This document shows, piece by piece, positions 7,273-14,574 of a stretch of DNA of 16,925 bases. Source of the DNA: DASPXK01 sp035637315 (GTDB lineage Bacteria; Chloroflexota; UBA6077; JACCZL01); assembly GCA_035637315.1 (NCBI GenBank), contig DASPXK010000124.1:1-16925 (forward strand). Reading direction: 5' to 3'. The position numbers were made by a program, and so were the translations under genes. Numbering within the stretch: position 1 is the first letter of the stretch; every line of letters starts with the position of its first letter. The notes below the pieces were generated by a model. That model had not been told where the DNA came from and did no database searches. It saw only the letters and a program-made list of their open reading frames with translations.

Positions 7273-7613
7273 GCCTCGTAGCTCGACAGCCGCTCGCTGA
7301 GCGGGCCCTCCATGCCCTGATTCAGGTCGACCCCAGTGACGTCCAGGAGGTTCTGCTTGAACCACCTATCGAAGGGGTCCTGAGAGGCGCAGAACTGGCC
7401 GATCGCGCTGCCTGGGTCCTGACTCTCGAAGTAGACGATCAGGATGTCGCCTGAGGGCAGGCCCTGCACATACCACGACTCCTTGGTGATGCCGATTCGT
7501 CGCTCCGAGGCGGCGAACTCCGGCTTACGGGGGCCATCCAGCTCCCGCACGAAGGCCCGGGCGGCTTCTGTTTTGCCCGGCTGAAGGGGTATCGCGCCAC
7601 ACACTGTGTCCAT
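7269..7613 (-). CDS. Small DUF6176-like protein
   Basis: The 114-aa soluble protein starts at ATG 7613 behind a strong ribosome site (AGGAGG, five bases before the ATG). It begins CGAIPLQPGKTEAARAFV, carries RIGITKESWYVQ near residues 39-50 and GDILIVYFES at 55-64, and then SQDPFDRWFKQN near residues 77-88. This pattern recalls the DUF6176 family, whose members look like small ferredoxin-fold or dimeric alpha/beta-barrel proteins; I assign it from memory only. No function is known. A heptamer array occupies its 5' leader and its stop codon lies in a palindromic repeat. Confidence 0.65.
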   Translation of the reverse strand: MDTVCGAIPLQPGKTEAARAFVRELDGPRKPEFAASERRIGITKESWYVQGLPSGDILIVYFESQDPGSAIGQFCASQDPFDRWFKQNLLDVTGVDLNQGMEGPLSERLSSYEA

Positions 7614-7626
7614 GGCAACCTCCTAG

Positions 7627-7669
<43 letters not shown>

Positions 7670-7723
7670 GTGCCGCAGACGATGCTACGCCGTCTACTCG
7701 CGAGTCGCGATTCCCTACTCCCG

Positions 7724-8593
7724 CTAGCCGCGTACCCCGCCGGCGCTCAAGCCGGCTACGATATGCCGCTGGACGATCACTGTCAGGATCAGCACCGGCA
7801 GCGTTACCAGCAGCGCCGCCGCTGCCAGGGCGCCCCACGCGACCTGCTCGAACGTCAGGACGTTGAACACCGCGACGGGCAGCGTCCGAAGGTCTCGGCC
7901 GGCCAGCACCACCGCGAAGATGAAGTTGTTCCAGGAGAAGATGAACGCCAGCACCGCGGCCACCACCATGCCGGGGCGCGCCAGCGGGAGCGCGACGTGC
8001 AGGAACGCCTGCCACAGCGTGCAGCCGTCGGTGAGGGCCGCCTCCTCCAGCTCGGGGTGGAGGTCCTCGAAGAAGCCCATCATCACCCAGATGACGATCG
8101 GCAGGCCGATCACCAGGTGGGTAATGATCAGCGCCAAGAGGGTGTTGTTGAGGCCCAGAAAGCGGAACAGCATGAACCAGGGAATCAGATAGCTCAGGCC
8201 AGGCGTCATGCGCGAGATCAAGACCACGATCGCCAGGCCCGACGCACGAGACTTGGCGATCCCGTAAGCGGCCGGAACGCCAAAGAGCAACGACACAGAC
8301 GTGGAGGCGATTGCTACTACGACGCTGTTGTAAGCGTATAGGCCAAATGGGCTGGCCCGGAACACCTCGGCGAAATTGTCGAGCGTCGGCGAGTGTGGGA
8401 TGAAGAGCGGTGGGTAGGCCAGGTTCTCCACGTCGGTCTTGAGGGACAGCGAGACCATCCACAGGAACACCGAGACAGCCGGCGAGACGATCAGCAGGAC
8501 GGCGGCCCAGAAGCCGATCCTGCCGAGCATTCGGCGCAGCGGCCGCCCGCCGGCCGTTCGGGACAGGGGCCGCGCGACTGCCACTACGCCCAT
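7724..8593 (-). CDS. ABC sugar importer permease, MalG-like
   Basis: The product is 289 aa with six predicted membrane helices (first at about residues 25-47). The cytoplasmic EAA loop is clear: EEAALTDGCTLWQAFLHVAL, then PLARPG, at about residues 183-208, which docks the ATPase subunit. The IAKSRASG loop and the carbohydrate-permease ending QRHIVAGLSAGGVRG agree with the MalG/UgpE type. Its ATG overlaps the upstream MalF-like gene by 10 bp, so the two are coupled and form a heterodimeric channel. The sugar is unknown. Downstream DNA at about 7680-7726 holds further repeat-like sequence (GGGAGTAGGGA) next to the TAG stop. Confidence 0.93.
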   Translation of the reverse strand: MGVVAVARPLSRTAGGRPLRRMLGRIGFWAAVLLIVSPAVSVFLWMVSLSLKTDVENLAYPPLFIPHSPTLDNFAEVFRASPFGLYAYNSVVVAIASTSVSLLFGVPAAYGIAKSRASGLAIVVLISRMTPGLSYLIPWFMLFRFLGLNNTLLALIITHLVIGLPIVIWVMMGFFEDLHPELEEAALTDGCTLWQAFLHVALPLARPGMVVAAVLAFIFSWNNFIFAVVLAGRDLRTLPVAVFNVLTFEQVAWGALAAAALLVTLPVLILTVIVQRHIVAGLSAGGVRG

Positions 8594-9501
8594 ACGGTCC
8601 GCCTTCGCGCGTACAGAAGCAGCATCGACAGCAGCACGATGATCAGAAAGAAGACCACTACCACCGCCGATGCATAGCCGATCTTGTAGAACGCGAACGC
8701 CTGGAGGTAGAGGAAGATGTTGATCGTCTCGGACGCGGTCCCGGGTCCCCCCTGCGTAATCACGTAGATAGTGTCAAAGGCCTTGAGCGCGTCGATAGTC
8801 CGAAGGACCACCGCGACCATGACGAAGGGCATGACCAGCGGCAGGGTGATGTGGCGGAGCGTTTGCCAGGCGTTCGCGCCGTCGATCAGCGCCGATTCGT
8901 ACGGGTCGGTCGGAATCGCCGCCAGGCCGCCGAGCACGATCAGCATGACCAGCGGCGTCCAGTGCCAGACCTCGACGAGCACCAGCGATGGGATCACGGT
9001 ATCGGGCGCAAAGGCCCACAAGCTCTTGGGCAGGCCGACCACGCTAAGCACGTAGTTCAAGACGCCCTGCTGGGGATGAAACATCATCGTCCAGATCAGC
9101 GCGACCGCCGCCGGGGTGGCCATCATCGGCAGGATGAACACACCCCGGAAGAACCCACGCCATGGAAACTCCTGGTGAAAGATGAGCGCCGCCAGCGTGC
9201 CAAACACCACTGGCAGCACGACCGCCAGGGCGGTGAAATAAAAGGTCCGTCCGATCGACTGAAGGAAGCGACTGTCCCGCGCCAAGTCGAGATAATTCTG
9301 GAAGCCGACGAACTCGCGGGCCGAAGCCACCTGCCATTCGTTGAGGCTCATCCAGAGCGTGAACGCCCACGGGAACGCGATCACCACCAGGATGAGTAGC
9401 AGCGCCGGCAAGACGAACAGCAGGTAGCGCCGGTGCCGCGCGTAGGCAGGCCTTGCCACCGGAGCGGCGACGACTAGGTCCTCCCCGGATACTCGCGCCA
9501 T
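8584..9501 (-). CDS. ABC sugar importer permease, MalF-like
   Basis: The product is 305 aa from ATG 9501; a GTG at 9519 would add six residues. It has an N-terminal helix (LLFVLPALLLILVVIAFPWA), then NEWQVASAREFVGFQNYLDL, the usual periplasmic start of this family, and five more helices. The EAA loop is YESALIDGANAWQTLRHITL followed by PLVMP, near residues 200-225. The segment FDTIYVITQGGPGTASE is typical of MalF/UgpA-type permeases. It is the second gene of the operon, 91 bp after the binding-protein gene and overlapping the MalG-like gene by 10 bp. Confidence 0.93.
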   Translation of the reverse strand: MARVSGEDLVVAAPVARPAYARHRRYLLFVLPALLLILVVIAFPWAFTLWMSLNEWQVASAREFVGFQNYLDLARDSRFLQSIGRTFYFTALAVVLPVVFGTLAALIFHQEFPWRGFFRGVFILPMMATPAAVALIWTMMFHPQQGVLNYVLSVVGLPKSLWAFAPDTVIPSLVLVEVWHWTPLVMLIVLGGLAAIPTDPYESALIDGANAWQTLRHITLPLVMPFVMVAVVLRTIDALKAFDTIYVITQGGPGTASETINIFLYLQAFAFYKIGYASAVVVVFFLIIVLLSMLLLYARRRTVWA

Positions 9502-9530
9502 GACCAAGACCCGTTTCACCGCACGCGCGC

Positions 9531-9573
9531 AGAGGGCGCGGAGGTTTCCAATTTTTCGGCCTCTGCGCCCTCT
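9531..9573 (-). promoter_or_regulatory. Intercistronic hairpin between binding-protein and permease genes
   Basis: Arms AGAGGGCGCGGAGG (9531-9544) and CCTCTGCGCCCTCT (9560-9573) pair over 14 bp with one mismatch around a 15-nt loop. It follows the binding-protein stop at 9593 by about 20 bp. In comparable operons such hairpins stabilise the upstream message or cause partial termination, giving more binding protein than permease. Confidence 0.6.
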
Positions 9574-9592
9574 ACGCCTCTACGCTGAAAGC

Positions 9593-11065
9593 CTAGCCCT
9601 TCTCGCTTTTCTCGAGGATCGGCTTGAATTCAGCCGTCGCCCGCTCCAGCTCGGCCTTCGGGTCGGCGCCGCCGATCATGTTGGTTAGGGCGATGCCGAA
9701 GGTGTCCCGGAACTCGGTCACGGGAATGATCACCGGCAGACCTGGGCGACCGATCTTGCTGCTCGCGACCAGCGCATCGGCCCAAGCCTTCGGCACCGTC
9801 AAGTTGGACAGCACCTGTTGGTCCTGATAGGTGGAGGTCCGACAGGACGCGCCCCCGCCGCCCTGGAGCAGGCGGTTCTGCATCGTCTTGCTGCATGCCC
9901 ACTGCAGGTAGAAATAGGCCGGGCCTTTCTTCTTGCTGCTCGCCGAGATGCCCATCCCGTCCCCGAACATCGACGAATACTGGGCCTTCGGGCCCGCCAT
10001 CTGGAGCGCGTAGCCCACCTTGCCGACGATCTTGGACTTGCTGGGGTCTTCGACCGGCGGGGCGAAGCCGCTCCCGTCGAACCACATCGCGGCGTTGCCC
10101 TGGTAGAACAGGGTCTGCGACTCGTTCCAGTTGAAACCGCTCACGCCAGCTGGGGCGTAGTTCTTGAGCAGGTCCTGGTAGACCTTGGCCGCCTCGATCG
10201 CCTCGGGGCTGGTGGTCTGGAGGTTACCGTCCTTGTCGACGGAGTCCTTGTCCCAGCCAAGCATGAAGCCTAGCCAGACCGGCACATTGGCGTTCTTCAG
10301 CCCCCGCCCCACGAAGCCGTAGACGTTCTTCGGCGGGTCGTGAAAAGCCTTGGCGGCCGCGACCATCTCGTCGATTGTCTTCGGCTCCTTGACGCCTTTC
10401 GCGTCGAACAACTCCTTGTTGTAGTAGACGATCCAGTAGTCGATGGTCAGAGGCATGGTGTCGATTCGGCCGTCGGACTGAGTCGCGTAGTCGAGCGAAG
10501 CCTTGGAGAAGTCGGCGAAGTCGAAGTCGGGAGCCGTCATCGTCGGGTCTTTGAGCATGTCGTTCAGCGGCTCCAGCCACCTGCCCTTCCCGAAGAGTCG
10601 CTTCTGGACGTGCCAGGAGACCATCGTCACGTCGAACGAGGTGTTACCGGAGGTGAACTCGATGACCTGCTTCTGGCGGGCCTGCTGCTCCGGTGTGATC
10701 TCCATGTTGACCTTGATGCCGGCCAGCTCCTGGAACTCGTCCAGGTGCTTCTTCTGGAGGTCGGCGCGGGGCGACGTAGTCAGGCTCACCTCCAGCGTTT
10801 CGCCCTTGAAGCGCTTCCAGTCGAACGCCGTGCTGCCAGTCGGGCCGGCCGTCGCGGCCGGAGCCGCCTGAGCCGGCTTGGGGACCTCGGTCGGCTTGGC
10901 GGCCGGCGCTGCGGCAGGCGGCTGGGCGGCCGGCGCGGCCGGCTTGGGCGCTTCGGTCGGCTTGGCAGCCGGCGCCGCGGCCGGGCTGCAGGCCGCGAGC
11001 AGCGAGGCGCTCACCAGCCCCAGACTCAGTTCAAGATACCGTCGCCGGGTGATGCGTCGCGTCAT
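9593..11065 (-). CDS. Extracellular sugar-binding lipoprotein of ABC importer
   Basis: The product is 490 aa. The N-terminus TRRITRRRYLELSLG is Arg-rich and Tat-like, followed by a hydrophobic stretch and a lipobox LAAC with Cys26 as the lipidated residue. Residues 28-75 are an Ala/Pro/Lys linker with a near-perfect duplication of APAAKPTEAPKPA (31-43 and 53-65). From about residue 84 a family 1 solute-binding fold begins, with FTSGNTSFDVTMVSW, DYWIVYYNKELF and GNAAMWFDGSG as typical landmarks. A good ribosome site (AAGGAGAGG) precedes the ATG. It captures a sugar or oligosaccharide outside the cell for the two downstream permeases. No ATPase or regulator gene accompanies it, so a shared ATPase elsewhere is expected. 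Confidence 0.93.
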   Translation of the reverse strand: MTRRITRRRYLELSLGLVSASLLAACSPAAAPAAKPTEAPKPAAPAAQPPAAAPAAKPTEVPKPAQAAPAATAGPTGSTAFDWKRFKGETLEVSLTTSPRADLQKKHLDEFQELAGIKVNMEITPEQQARQKQVIEFTSGNTSFDVTMVSWHVQKRLFGKGRWLEPLNDMLKDPTMTAPDFDFADFSKASLDYATQSDGRIDTMPLTIDYWIVYYNKELFDAKGVKEPKTIDEMVAAAKAFHDPPKNVYGFVGRGLKNANVPVWLGFMLGWDKDSVDKDGNLQTTSPEAIEAAKVYQDLLKNYAPAGVSGFNWNESQTLFYQGNAAMWFDGSGFAPPVEDPSKSKIVGKVGYALQMAGPKAQYSSMFGDGMGISASSKKKGPAYFYLQWACSKTMQNRLLQGGGGASCRTSTYQDQQVLSNLTVPKAWADALVASSKIGRPGLPVIIPVTEFRDTFGIALTNMIGGADPKAELERATAEFKPILEKSEKG

Positions 11066-11147
11066 CGTCCTCTCCTTCCCGATACGTTGCCTTCTCGCAT
11101 TCTAGAAGCGGCCACCCAAGCCGTCAATCGCCGATCGCCCTATGCCT

Positions 11148-11178
11148 TTGCGTGTACGGCGGATGCATGCCGCATAAT
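11148..11178 (+). promoter_or_regulatory. Weak candidate promoter of the toxin-antitoxin operon
   Basis: TTGCGT (11148-11153) and CATAAT (11173-11178) with 19 bp between lie 25 bp before the antitoxin ATG. Two copies of TGTACGG (11153-11159 and 11181-11187) flank the -10 box and could be antitoxin operator half-sites. Both points are suggestions only. Confidence 0.3.
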
Positions 11179-11202
11179 GATGTACGGCTGGAGGTGTCGT
11201 AC

Positions 11203-11457
11203 ATGGTCGCACAGCGCTTGGAGGTGCGCCTGGATCCGGAGCGCCGACGGAAGCTGGCCGAGATTACGGCGTTCCGCGGCGCACCCGTCTCAGAGGTTGT
11301 GCGTGAGCTAATTGATCGAGCCTACGCGGAGATCGATCGAGCCGTACGCCTGCGCGCGGCCGAGGAGCTGTGTGCAATGGAGATCGAGGAAGTACCGGAC
11401 CCGGAGGACCTAACTCGGCAGCTCGAGCGGAAGTATGAGCTTGCCGATCTTCCTTGA
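11203..11457 (+). CDS. Ribbon-helix-helix antitoxin (VapB-like)
   Basis: The product is 84 aa. I chose ATG 11203 because GGAGGT at 11190-11195 sits seven bases ahead; upstream in-frame GTG 11152 and ATG 11167 lack such a site. The first 45 residues, with RLEVRLDPERRRKLAEIT then SEVVRELIDRAYAE, have the beta-strand and two-helix pattern of Arc/MetJ/CopG DNA-binding proteins. The acidic C-terminal part (EEVPDPEDLTRQLERKYE) would wrap the toxin. The toxin ATG lies 23 bp before this stop, the normal overlap for a VapBC pair. The family represses its own operon as antitoxin-toxin complex. Confidence 0.85.
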   Translation: MVAQRLEVRLDPERRRKLAEITAFRGAPVSEVVRELIDRAYAEIDRAVRLRAAEELCAMEIEEVPDPEDLTRQLERKYELADLP

Positions 11458-12202
11458 TACGAATATTCCGATATATGCGGCCGGCCAGCCGCACGCGCTG
11501 CGTGACCCATGTCGGGAGATCATCCGACTTGTTGTTGCACATCCCGCTGCTTTCTTTGCGAACTCAGAAGTTCTCCAGGAGCTGCTGCACCGGTACCGGG
11601 CCGTGCACCGCTGGTCTCAGGGCAAAGGCGTGTTTGAGCGCTTCGCCGCTCTTATGCGAGATCGGATAGAGCCGATCTACGCTGAGGACGTCGAAAGCGC
11701 CGCCTCCCTCGCGGACCGCCTGCCCGGTTTGAGTTCCCGGGATCTCATACACCTTACGGTCATGGCCCGAGTGGGGGCCGACCAGATCGTGTCGGCGGAT
11801 CGAGGCTTCGATCGGGTACCCGGCGTGACGCGCCTCGACCCAGCCCAGCTCTCGGCTGGCGCGCCGAGGTGGAAGCCTAGCCCGACATCCAGGCGGCCCG
11901 GCGGGCGTGGTACTCGCGCGCGGCCGCGACTCCGCGCAGGCAGGCTTCGAGCGACAAAAAGTACGGCTGGCCGGCCTCGCGATAGATCGCAAGGCCTTCG
12001 GCGGCCAGGCTGCCACCCAGCCAGCACGTCAACAGGGGTTTGGAGATATTCGCTCCGGTCCGAACGAGCCCGCCGGCGCGCTCCGCCAGTTTGGCCGCCC
12101 CACCGATCATCGTGTTTAGCGCCAGGACCACGTCCACCCGCGGGTCGTCTGCCAGGCGAGCGAGTGCCTGGAGGAGGGTCGACTCCGGCAAGCCCGCCGT
12201 GA
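11435..12202 (+). CDS. PIN-domain ribonuclease toxin (VapC-like) with read-through C-terminus
   Basis: The first 139 residues are a complete PIN domain: D8 (FLDTN), E45 (NSEVLQEL), D103 (SSRDLIHL) and D122 (SADRGFD) give the four acidic metal ligands. VapC toxins cut tRNA or rRNA and are held off by the overlapping antitoxin. The domain should end near VTRLDPAQL (about position 11851), but no stop appears. The frame stays open for roughly 115 further residues, the last 326 bp of it antisense to the acyl-CoA synthetase gene. That tail is Arg/Pro/Ser/Gly-rich and looks like chance translation of the opposite strand. The functional part is probably 11435 to about 11870; a lost stop or a sequencing frameshift are both possible. 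Confidence 0.85.
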   Translation: MSLPIFLDTNIPIYAAGQPHALRDPCREIIRLVVAHPAAFFANSEVLQELLHRYRAVHRWSQGKGVFERFAALMRDRIEPIYAEDVESAASLADRLPGLSSRDLIHLTVMARVGADQIVSADRGFDRVPGVTRLDPAQLSAGAPRWKPSPTSRRPGGRGTRARPRLRAGRLRATKSTAGRPRDRSQGLRRPGCHPASTSTGVWRYSLRSERARRRAPPVWPPHRSSCLAPGPRPPAGRLPGERVPGGGSTPASPP

Positions 12203-13220
12203 CGTCGAGCGGGTTGGCGATCGAGACGTAGGCTGGCAGGATTGTCCGCAGTGCATTCGCGGTCGCCTCGTTCAGGGCCGGCAGGTCCATTCCCAGCTCG
12301 TCGCACAGGTCGCCGATCAGAATCCCACCCCCGCCAGAAGTAGTCACCGCGCCCAGGCGGCCGCCCAGAGGCTCCGGGTAGGCGGCGAATAGGACGGCCA
12401 GGTCGACCAGCTCGTCGAGCGTCTCCGCCTCGAGTATGCCGAGCTGGCGGAAGGCCGCACGCTGGACACGCCGCCGCCCGGCCAGCATTCCAGTATGGGC
12501 GAGCGCCGCCGCCGCCGCGCGCGGCGAGCGCGCCAGCTTGAATGCCACCAGCGGGACCCCACACTCGCGCGCCCGCCGCGCCAGTCCTAGAAACCGAATC
12601 GGCCGCCGCAGGCCCTCCAGCAGCAACATCACGACTCGTGTCTCCGAGTCGTTCAGCAGCATCTCGAGCAGGTCGCATGTATCGAGGAATCGCTCCTCCC
12701 CGGACCAGAACGCCCAGCTGACACCGATCCCGCGGTCCAAGAGCCGGTTGAGCACCGCTCCGCCAAGGCCACCGCTCTGAGCGATCAGCGCGACTGACCC
12801 GGCTCGGATCGAGCCCAGGTCCAGGGTGGAGTTCCAGGTCGCCGCGACCGGGCCGCGGGCATGCACAAAGCCCATGCTGTTCGGCCCCATCACCAGCAGC
12901 CCATTCGGAGGGCAGAGGTCCTCACCAAGCCCGGCGCTCAGGACGACGGCCAGCTTCACGCCGCGCGCCGCGCAAGCCTGAAGCGCTTCTGGGACGCCGC
13001 TCGCCGGCACGCTGACCAGGGCCAGGTCTACTGGCTCCGGCACGCTGGCCAGGTCGGGGTAACAGCGCAACTGGCCGATCCGCTCATGGCGCGGGTTGAC
13101 TGGATAGATCGCGCCTTCGAACCCGGTTCGTGCGAGGTACTTGAGCGGCCGGCTTGCCAGGTGGTCCGGGTCAGACGAGGCGCCCACCAGAGCGATGCCG
13201 CGCGGTTGGAAGAGGCTCAA
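11877..13220 (-). CDS. Orphan alpha subunit of NDP-forming acyl-CoA synthetase
   Basis: The product is 447 aa from TTG 13220. Residues 3-130 are a CoA-binding Rossmann domain (LFQPRGIALVGASSD; YPVNPRH; VVLSAGLGE; GPNSMGF). Residues 140-285 form the succinyl-CoA-ligase-like flavodoxin domain with QSGGLGG (148-154) and AHTGMLAG, where H242 matches the phospho-histidine of ADP-forming acetyl-CoA synthetases. A second such domain follows (TSGGGGILIGDL). The protein ends where the ATP-grasp beta part would begin, so it would need a separate beta subunit. The loop between SAGLGE and GPN is about a dozen residues shorter than I recall for the family. Start is uncertain: GTG 13316, with a TATGAT box six bases upstream, is an alternative that would include repeat-derived residues. 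Confidence 0.82.
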   Translation of the reverse strand: MSLFQPRGIALVGASSDPDHLASRPLKYLARTGFEGAIYPVNPRHERIGQLRCYPDLASVPEPVDLALVSVPASGVPEALQACAARGVKLAVVLSAGLGEDLCPPNGLLVMGPNSMGFVHARGPVAATWNSTLDLGSIRAGSVALIAQSGGLGGAVLNRLLDRGIGVSWAFWSGEERFLDTCDLLEMLLNDSETRVVMLLLEGLRRPIRFLGLARRARECGVPLVAFKLARSPRAAAAALAHTGMLAGRRRVQRAAFRQLGILEAETLDELVDLAVLFAAYPEPLGGRLGAVTTSGGGGILIGDLCDELGMDLPALNEATANALRTILPAYVSIANPLDVTAGLPESTLLQALARLADDPRVDVVLALNTMIGGAAKLAERAGGLVRTGANISKPLLTCWLGGSLAAEGLAIYREAGQPYFLSLEACLRGVAAAREYHARRAAWMSG

Positions 13221-13252
13221 CCCCTCCTCGACGTGGGGAGAACGGCCACTCG

Positions 13253-13305
13253 CCCTCTCCGTTTCGACCAGGGAAAACGTGGGCTTTGGCGGGCCGGGGA
13301 GAGGG
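13253..13305. repeat. Imperfect palindromic repeat at the 5' end of the synthetase gene
   Basis: CCCTCTCC (13253-13260) and GGAGAGGG (13298-13305) pair over 8 bp around a 37-nt middle. The type (CCCTCTCC...GGAGAGGG) is a common small intergenic repeat in bacteria. If the synthetase starts at GTG 13316, the repeat is translated; if at TTG 13220, it is leader. Confidence 0.5.
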
Positions 13306-13322
13306 GTCGGACTCACGCGGCG

Positions 13323-13328
13323 ATCATA
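13323..13328 (-). promoter_or_regulatory. Candidate -10 box upstream of the acyl-CoA synthetase gene
   Basis: On the minus strand TATGAT (13328-13323) ends six bases before GTG 13316, the same spacing as the TAAAAT box of the PAC2 gene. It could drive a leaderless message; no -35 box was recognised. Confidence 0.35.
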
Positions 13329-13402
13329 GCACCCTGGTACTATCCGGCCGGGACGGGTGCAGGAAATGGGGGATGTCGGCCCACGGTTCAAGCGCGGGAT
13401 GC

Positions 13403-13436
13403 GCGGCGTCCGCCGCCCCCGTCACTACCGTGACGG
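13403..13436. promoter_or_regulatory. Two adjacent perfect palindromes upstream of the LLM oxidoreductase gene
   Basis: GCGGCG-TC-CGCCGC (13403-13416) is followed by CCGTCAC-TACC-GTGACGG (13419-13436), both with perfect stems, 54 bp before the start of the downstream gene and between divergent genes. The second could be an operator of a dimeric repressor or an RNA hairpin. Confidence 0.4.
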
Positions 13437-13490
13437 TAAGGGAGCGGCGCGGAACCTCGGCCGAGGGGAGAGCCAATAAAGGAGGGCGCC

Positions 13491-14435
13491 ATGAAGATCG
13501 GAGTTCACCTGGCAAACGGCGGTCCACGGACCAGCCCGGAGACGATCATCCCGCTCGCGGTTCGCGCCGAGGAGCTGGACTATGACTCGGTGTGGGTCTC
13601 TGACCACGTCGTGATCCCGAGCCGCATCGACGACTCCAAGTATCCGTACGGACCTCCCGGCACGTTCACGCCAGAGAGCCGGCAAAACTTCTTCGAGGCG
13701 TTCGCCGTCCTGGCATTCATCGCCGGACGCACGCGGCGAGTGCTGCTCGGCACGAGCGTCCTGGTCCTCCCACAGCGGCAGCCGCTGGTGGTTGCCAAAC
13801 AGTGGGCCACTCTGGACGCTCTATCTGGCGGCCGCGCGATCCTCGGCGTCGGGGCCGGTTGGATGCGGGAGGAGTTCGAGGCGCTCGGCGTTGATACGTT
13901 TGGGCGCCGCGGGGCCGCGACCGACGAGGCGATCCGGATCTATCGGGCCGCCTGGAGCCAAGATGGCGACGTCGGTTTCGAGGGCGATGTCTACCGATTC
14001 GCGCCGCTTCGCCTCTTGCCGAAGCCTGCTCAGCAGAGTGGTATCCCCATCTGGGTCGGCGGCCACGGGCGGCGCTCGATTCGGCGAGCGGCCGAGCTAG
14101 GCGACGGTTGGCAGCCGCTTCAGATGCCACTCGCAGAGCTCCGAGCCGCCAGGGCGACGCTTCACCAGATGCTGGCCGCCTACGGGCGCAAGCCGCAAGA
14201 CGTTGTCATCTCCATGGGCTTGCGGGCCTACGCGCCCGGCGCAGGCCCAGACGGCCAGCCCGGGGACAGCGACCTGGTCGGCAAGCCGGAAGAGATGGCC
14301 GAAAAGCTGCGCCGCTACGCTGAGGCCGGAGTGGAGCACGCCTTCGTGAACGCCTTCCCACGCGACTCGGCGGCCGCCATGCTGGAGGTTCTGGAACTGA
14401 TCGCCCGCGAGGTCAGGCCCGCGTTGTCATCTTGA
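13491..14435 (+). CDS. LLM-class (F420-type) flavin oxidoreductase
   Basis: The product is 314 aa, starting at ATG 13491 behind AAAGGAGG. It is a TIM-barrel luciferase-like monooxygenase family protein: MKIGVHLANG (1-10), YDSVWVSDHVVIP (32-44), GTSVLVLPQRQPLVVAKQWA (87-106), then LSGGRAILGVGAGWMREEF (111-129) and IPIWVGGHG (185-193). The GVGAGWMREEFEALG segment is characteristic of the F420-dependent subgroup. It would oxidise or reduce an organic substrate with coenzyme F420 (or FMN); the substrate is unknown. It stands alone on its strand. The last codons and the TGA stop (14433-14435) lie in a palindromic repeat, so the native end may once have been different. Confidence 0.9.
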   Translation: MKIGVHLANGGPRTSPETIIPLAVRAEELDYDSVWVSDHVVIPSRIDDSKYPYGPPGTFTPESRQNFFEAFAVLAFIAGRTRRVLLGTSVLVLPQRQPLVVAKQWATLDALSGGRAILGVGAGWMREEFEALGVDTFGRRGAATDEAIRIYRAAWSQDGDVGFEGDVYRFAPLRLLPKPAQQSGIPIWVGGHGRRSIRRAAELGDGWQPLQMPLAELRAARATLHQMLAAYGRKPQDVVISMGLRAYAPGAGPDGQPGDSDLVGKPEEMAEKLRRYAEAGVEHAFVNAFPRDSAAAMLEVLELIAREVRPALSS

Positions 14436-14510
14436 GCGCAGGGAAGGATCCGCAGCCCGCGCAGCGCACTTGTTCCGGGCACGGATTCCTCGCTTCGCTC
14501 GGGTTGACAA
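14424..14510. repeat. Imperfect inverted-repeat element (dispersed intergenic type)
   Basis: Arms 14424-14451 and 14483-14510 match at 21 of 28 positions when paired. The arms carry TTGTCA ends and GAGCG cores, like the widespread repeats that read TGTCATCCTGAGCG...AAGGATC. It supplies the stop of the LLM gene. A shorter related hairpin, GTTCTTC/GAAGAAC with an inner CTCC-GAGA-GGAG stem, follows at 14533-14564 and reaches the stop of the opposing gene at 14575. Confidence 0.75.
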
Positions 14511-14532
14511 CTTGAGAACAGGCCCGCGACGA

Positions 14533-14564
14533 GTTCTTCACAACCTCCGAGAGGAGCGAAGAAC
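14533..14564. terminator. Hairpin between convergent genes
   Basis: GTTCTTC (14533-14539) pairs with GAAGAAC (14558-14564), and inside them CTCC-GAGA-GGAG forms a second stem. It lies between the ends of convergent genes (14435 and 14575) and may help stop transcription from either side; no T-run is seen. Confidence 0.4.
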
Positions 14565-14574
14565 GACAATGACA

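Noticed and set aside
13430..13441. 12-base match GTGACGGTAAGG upstream of the LLM gene, also found upstream of the VOC gene (16402-16413, minus strand)
   Set aside because: Several dozen 12-base matches are expected by chance within a window of this size, so position alone does not make it a shared operator.
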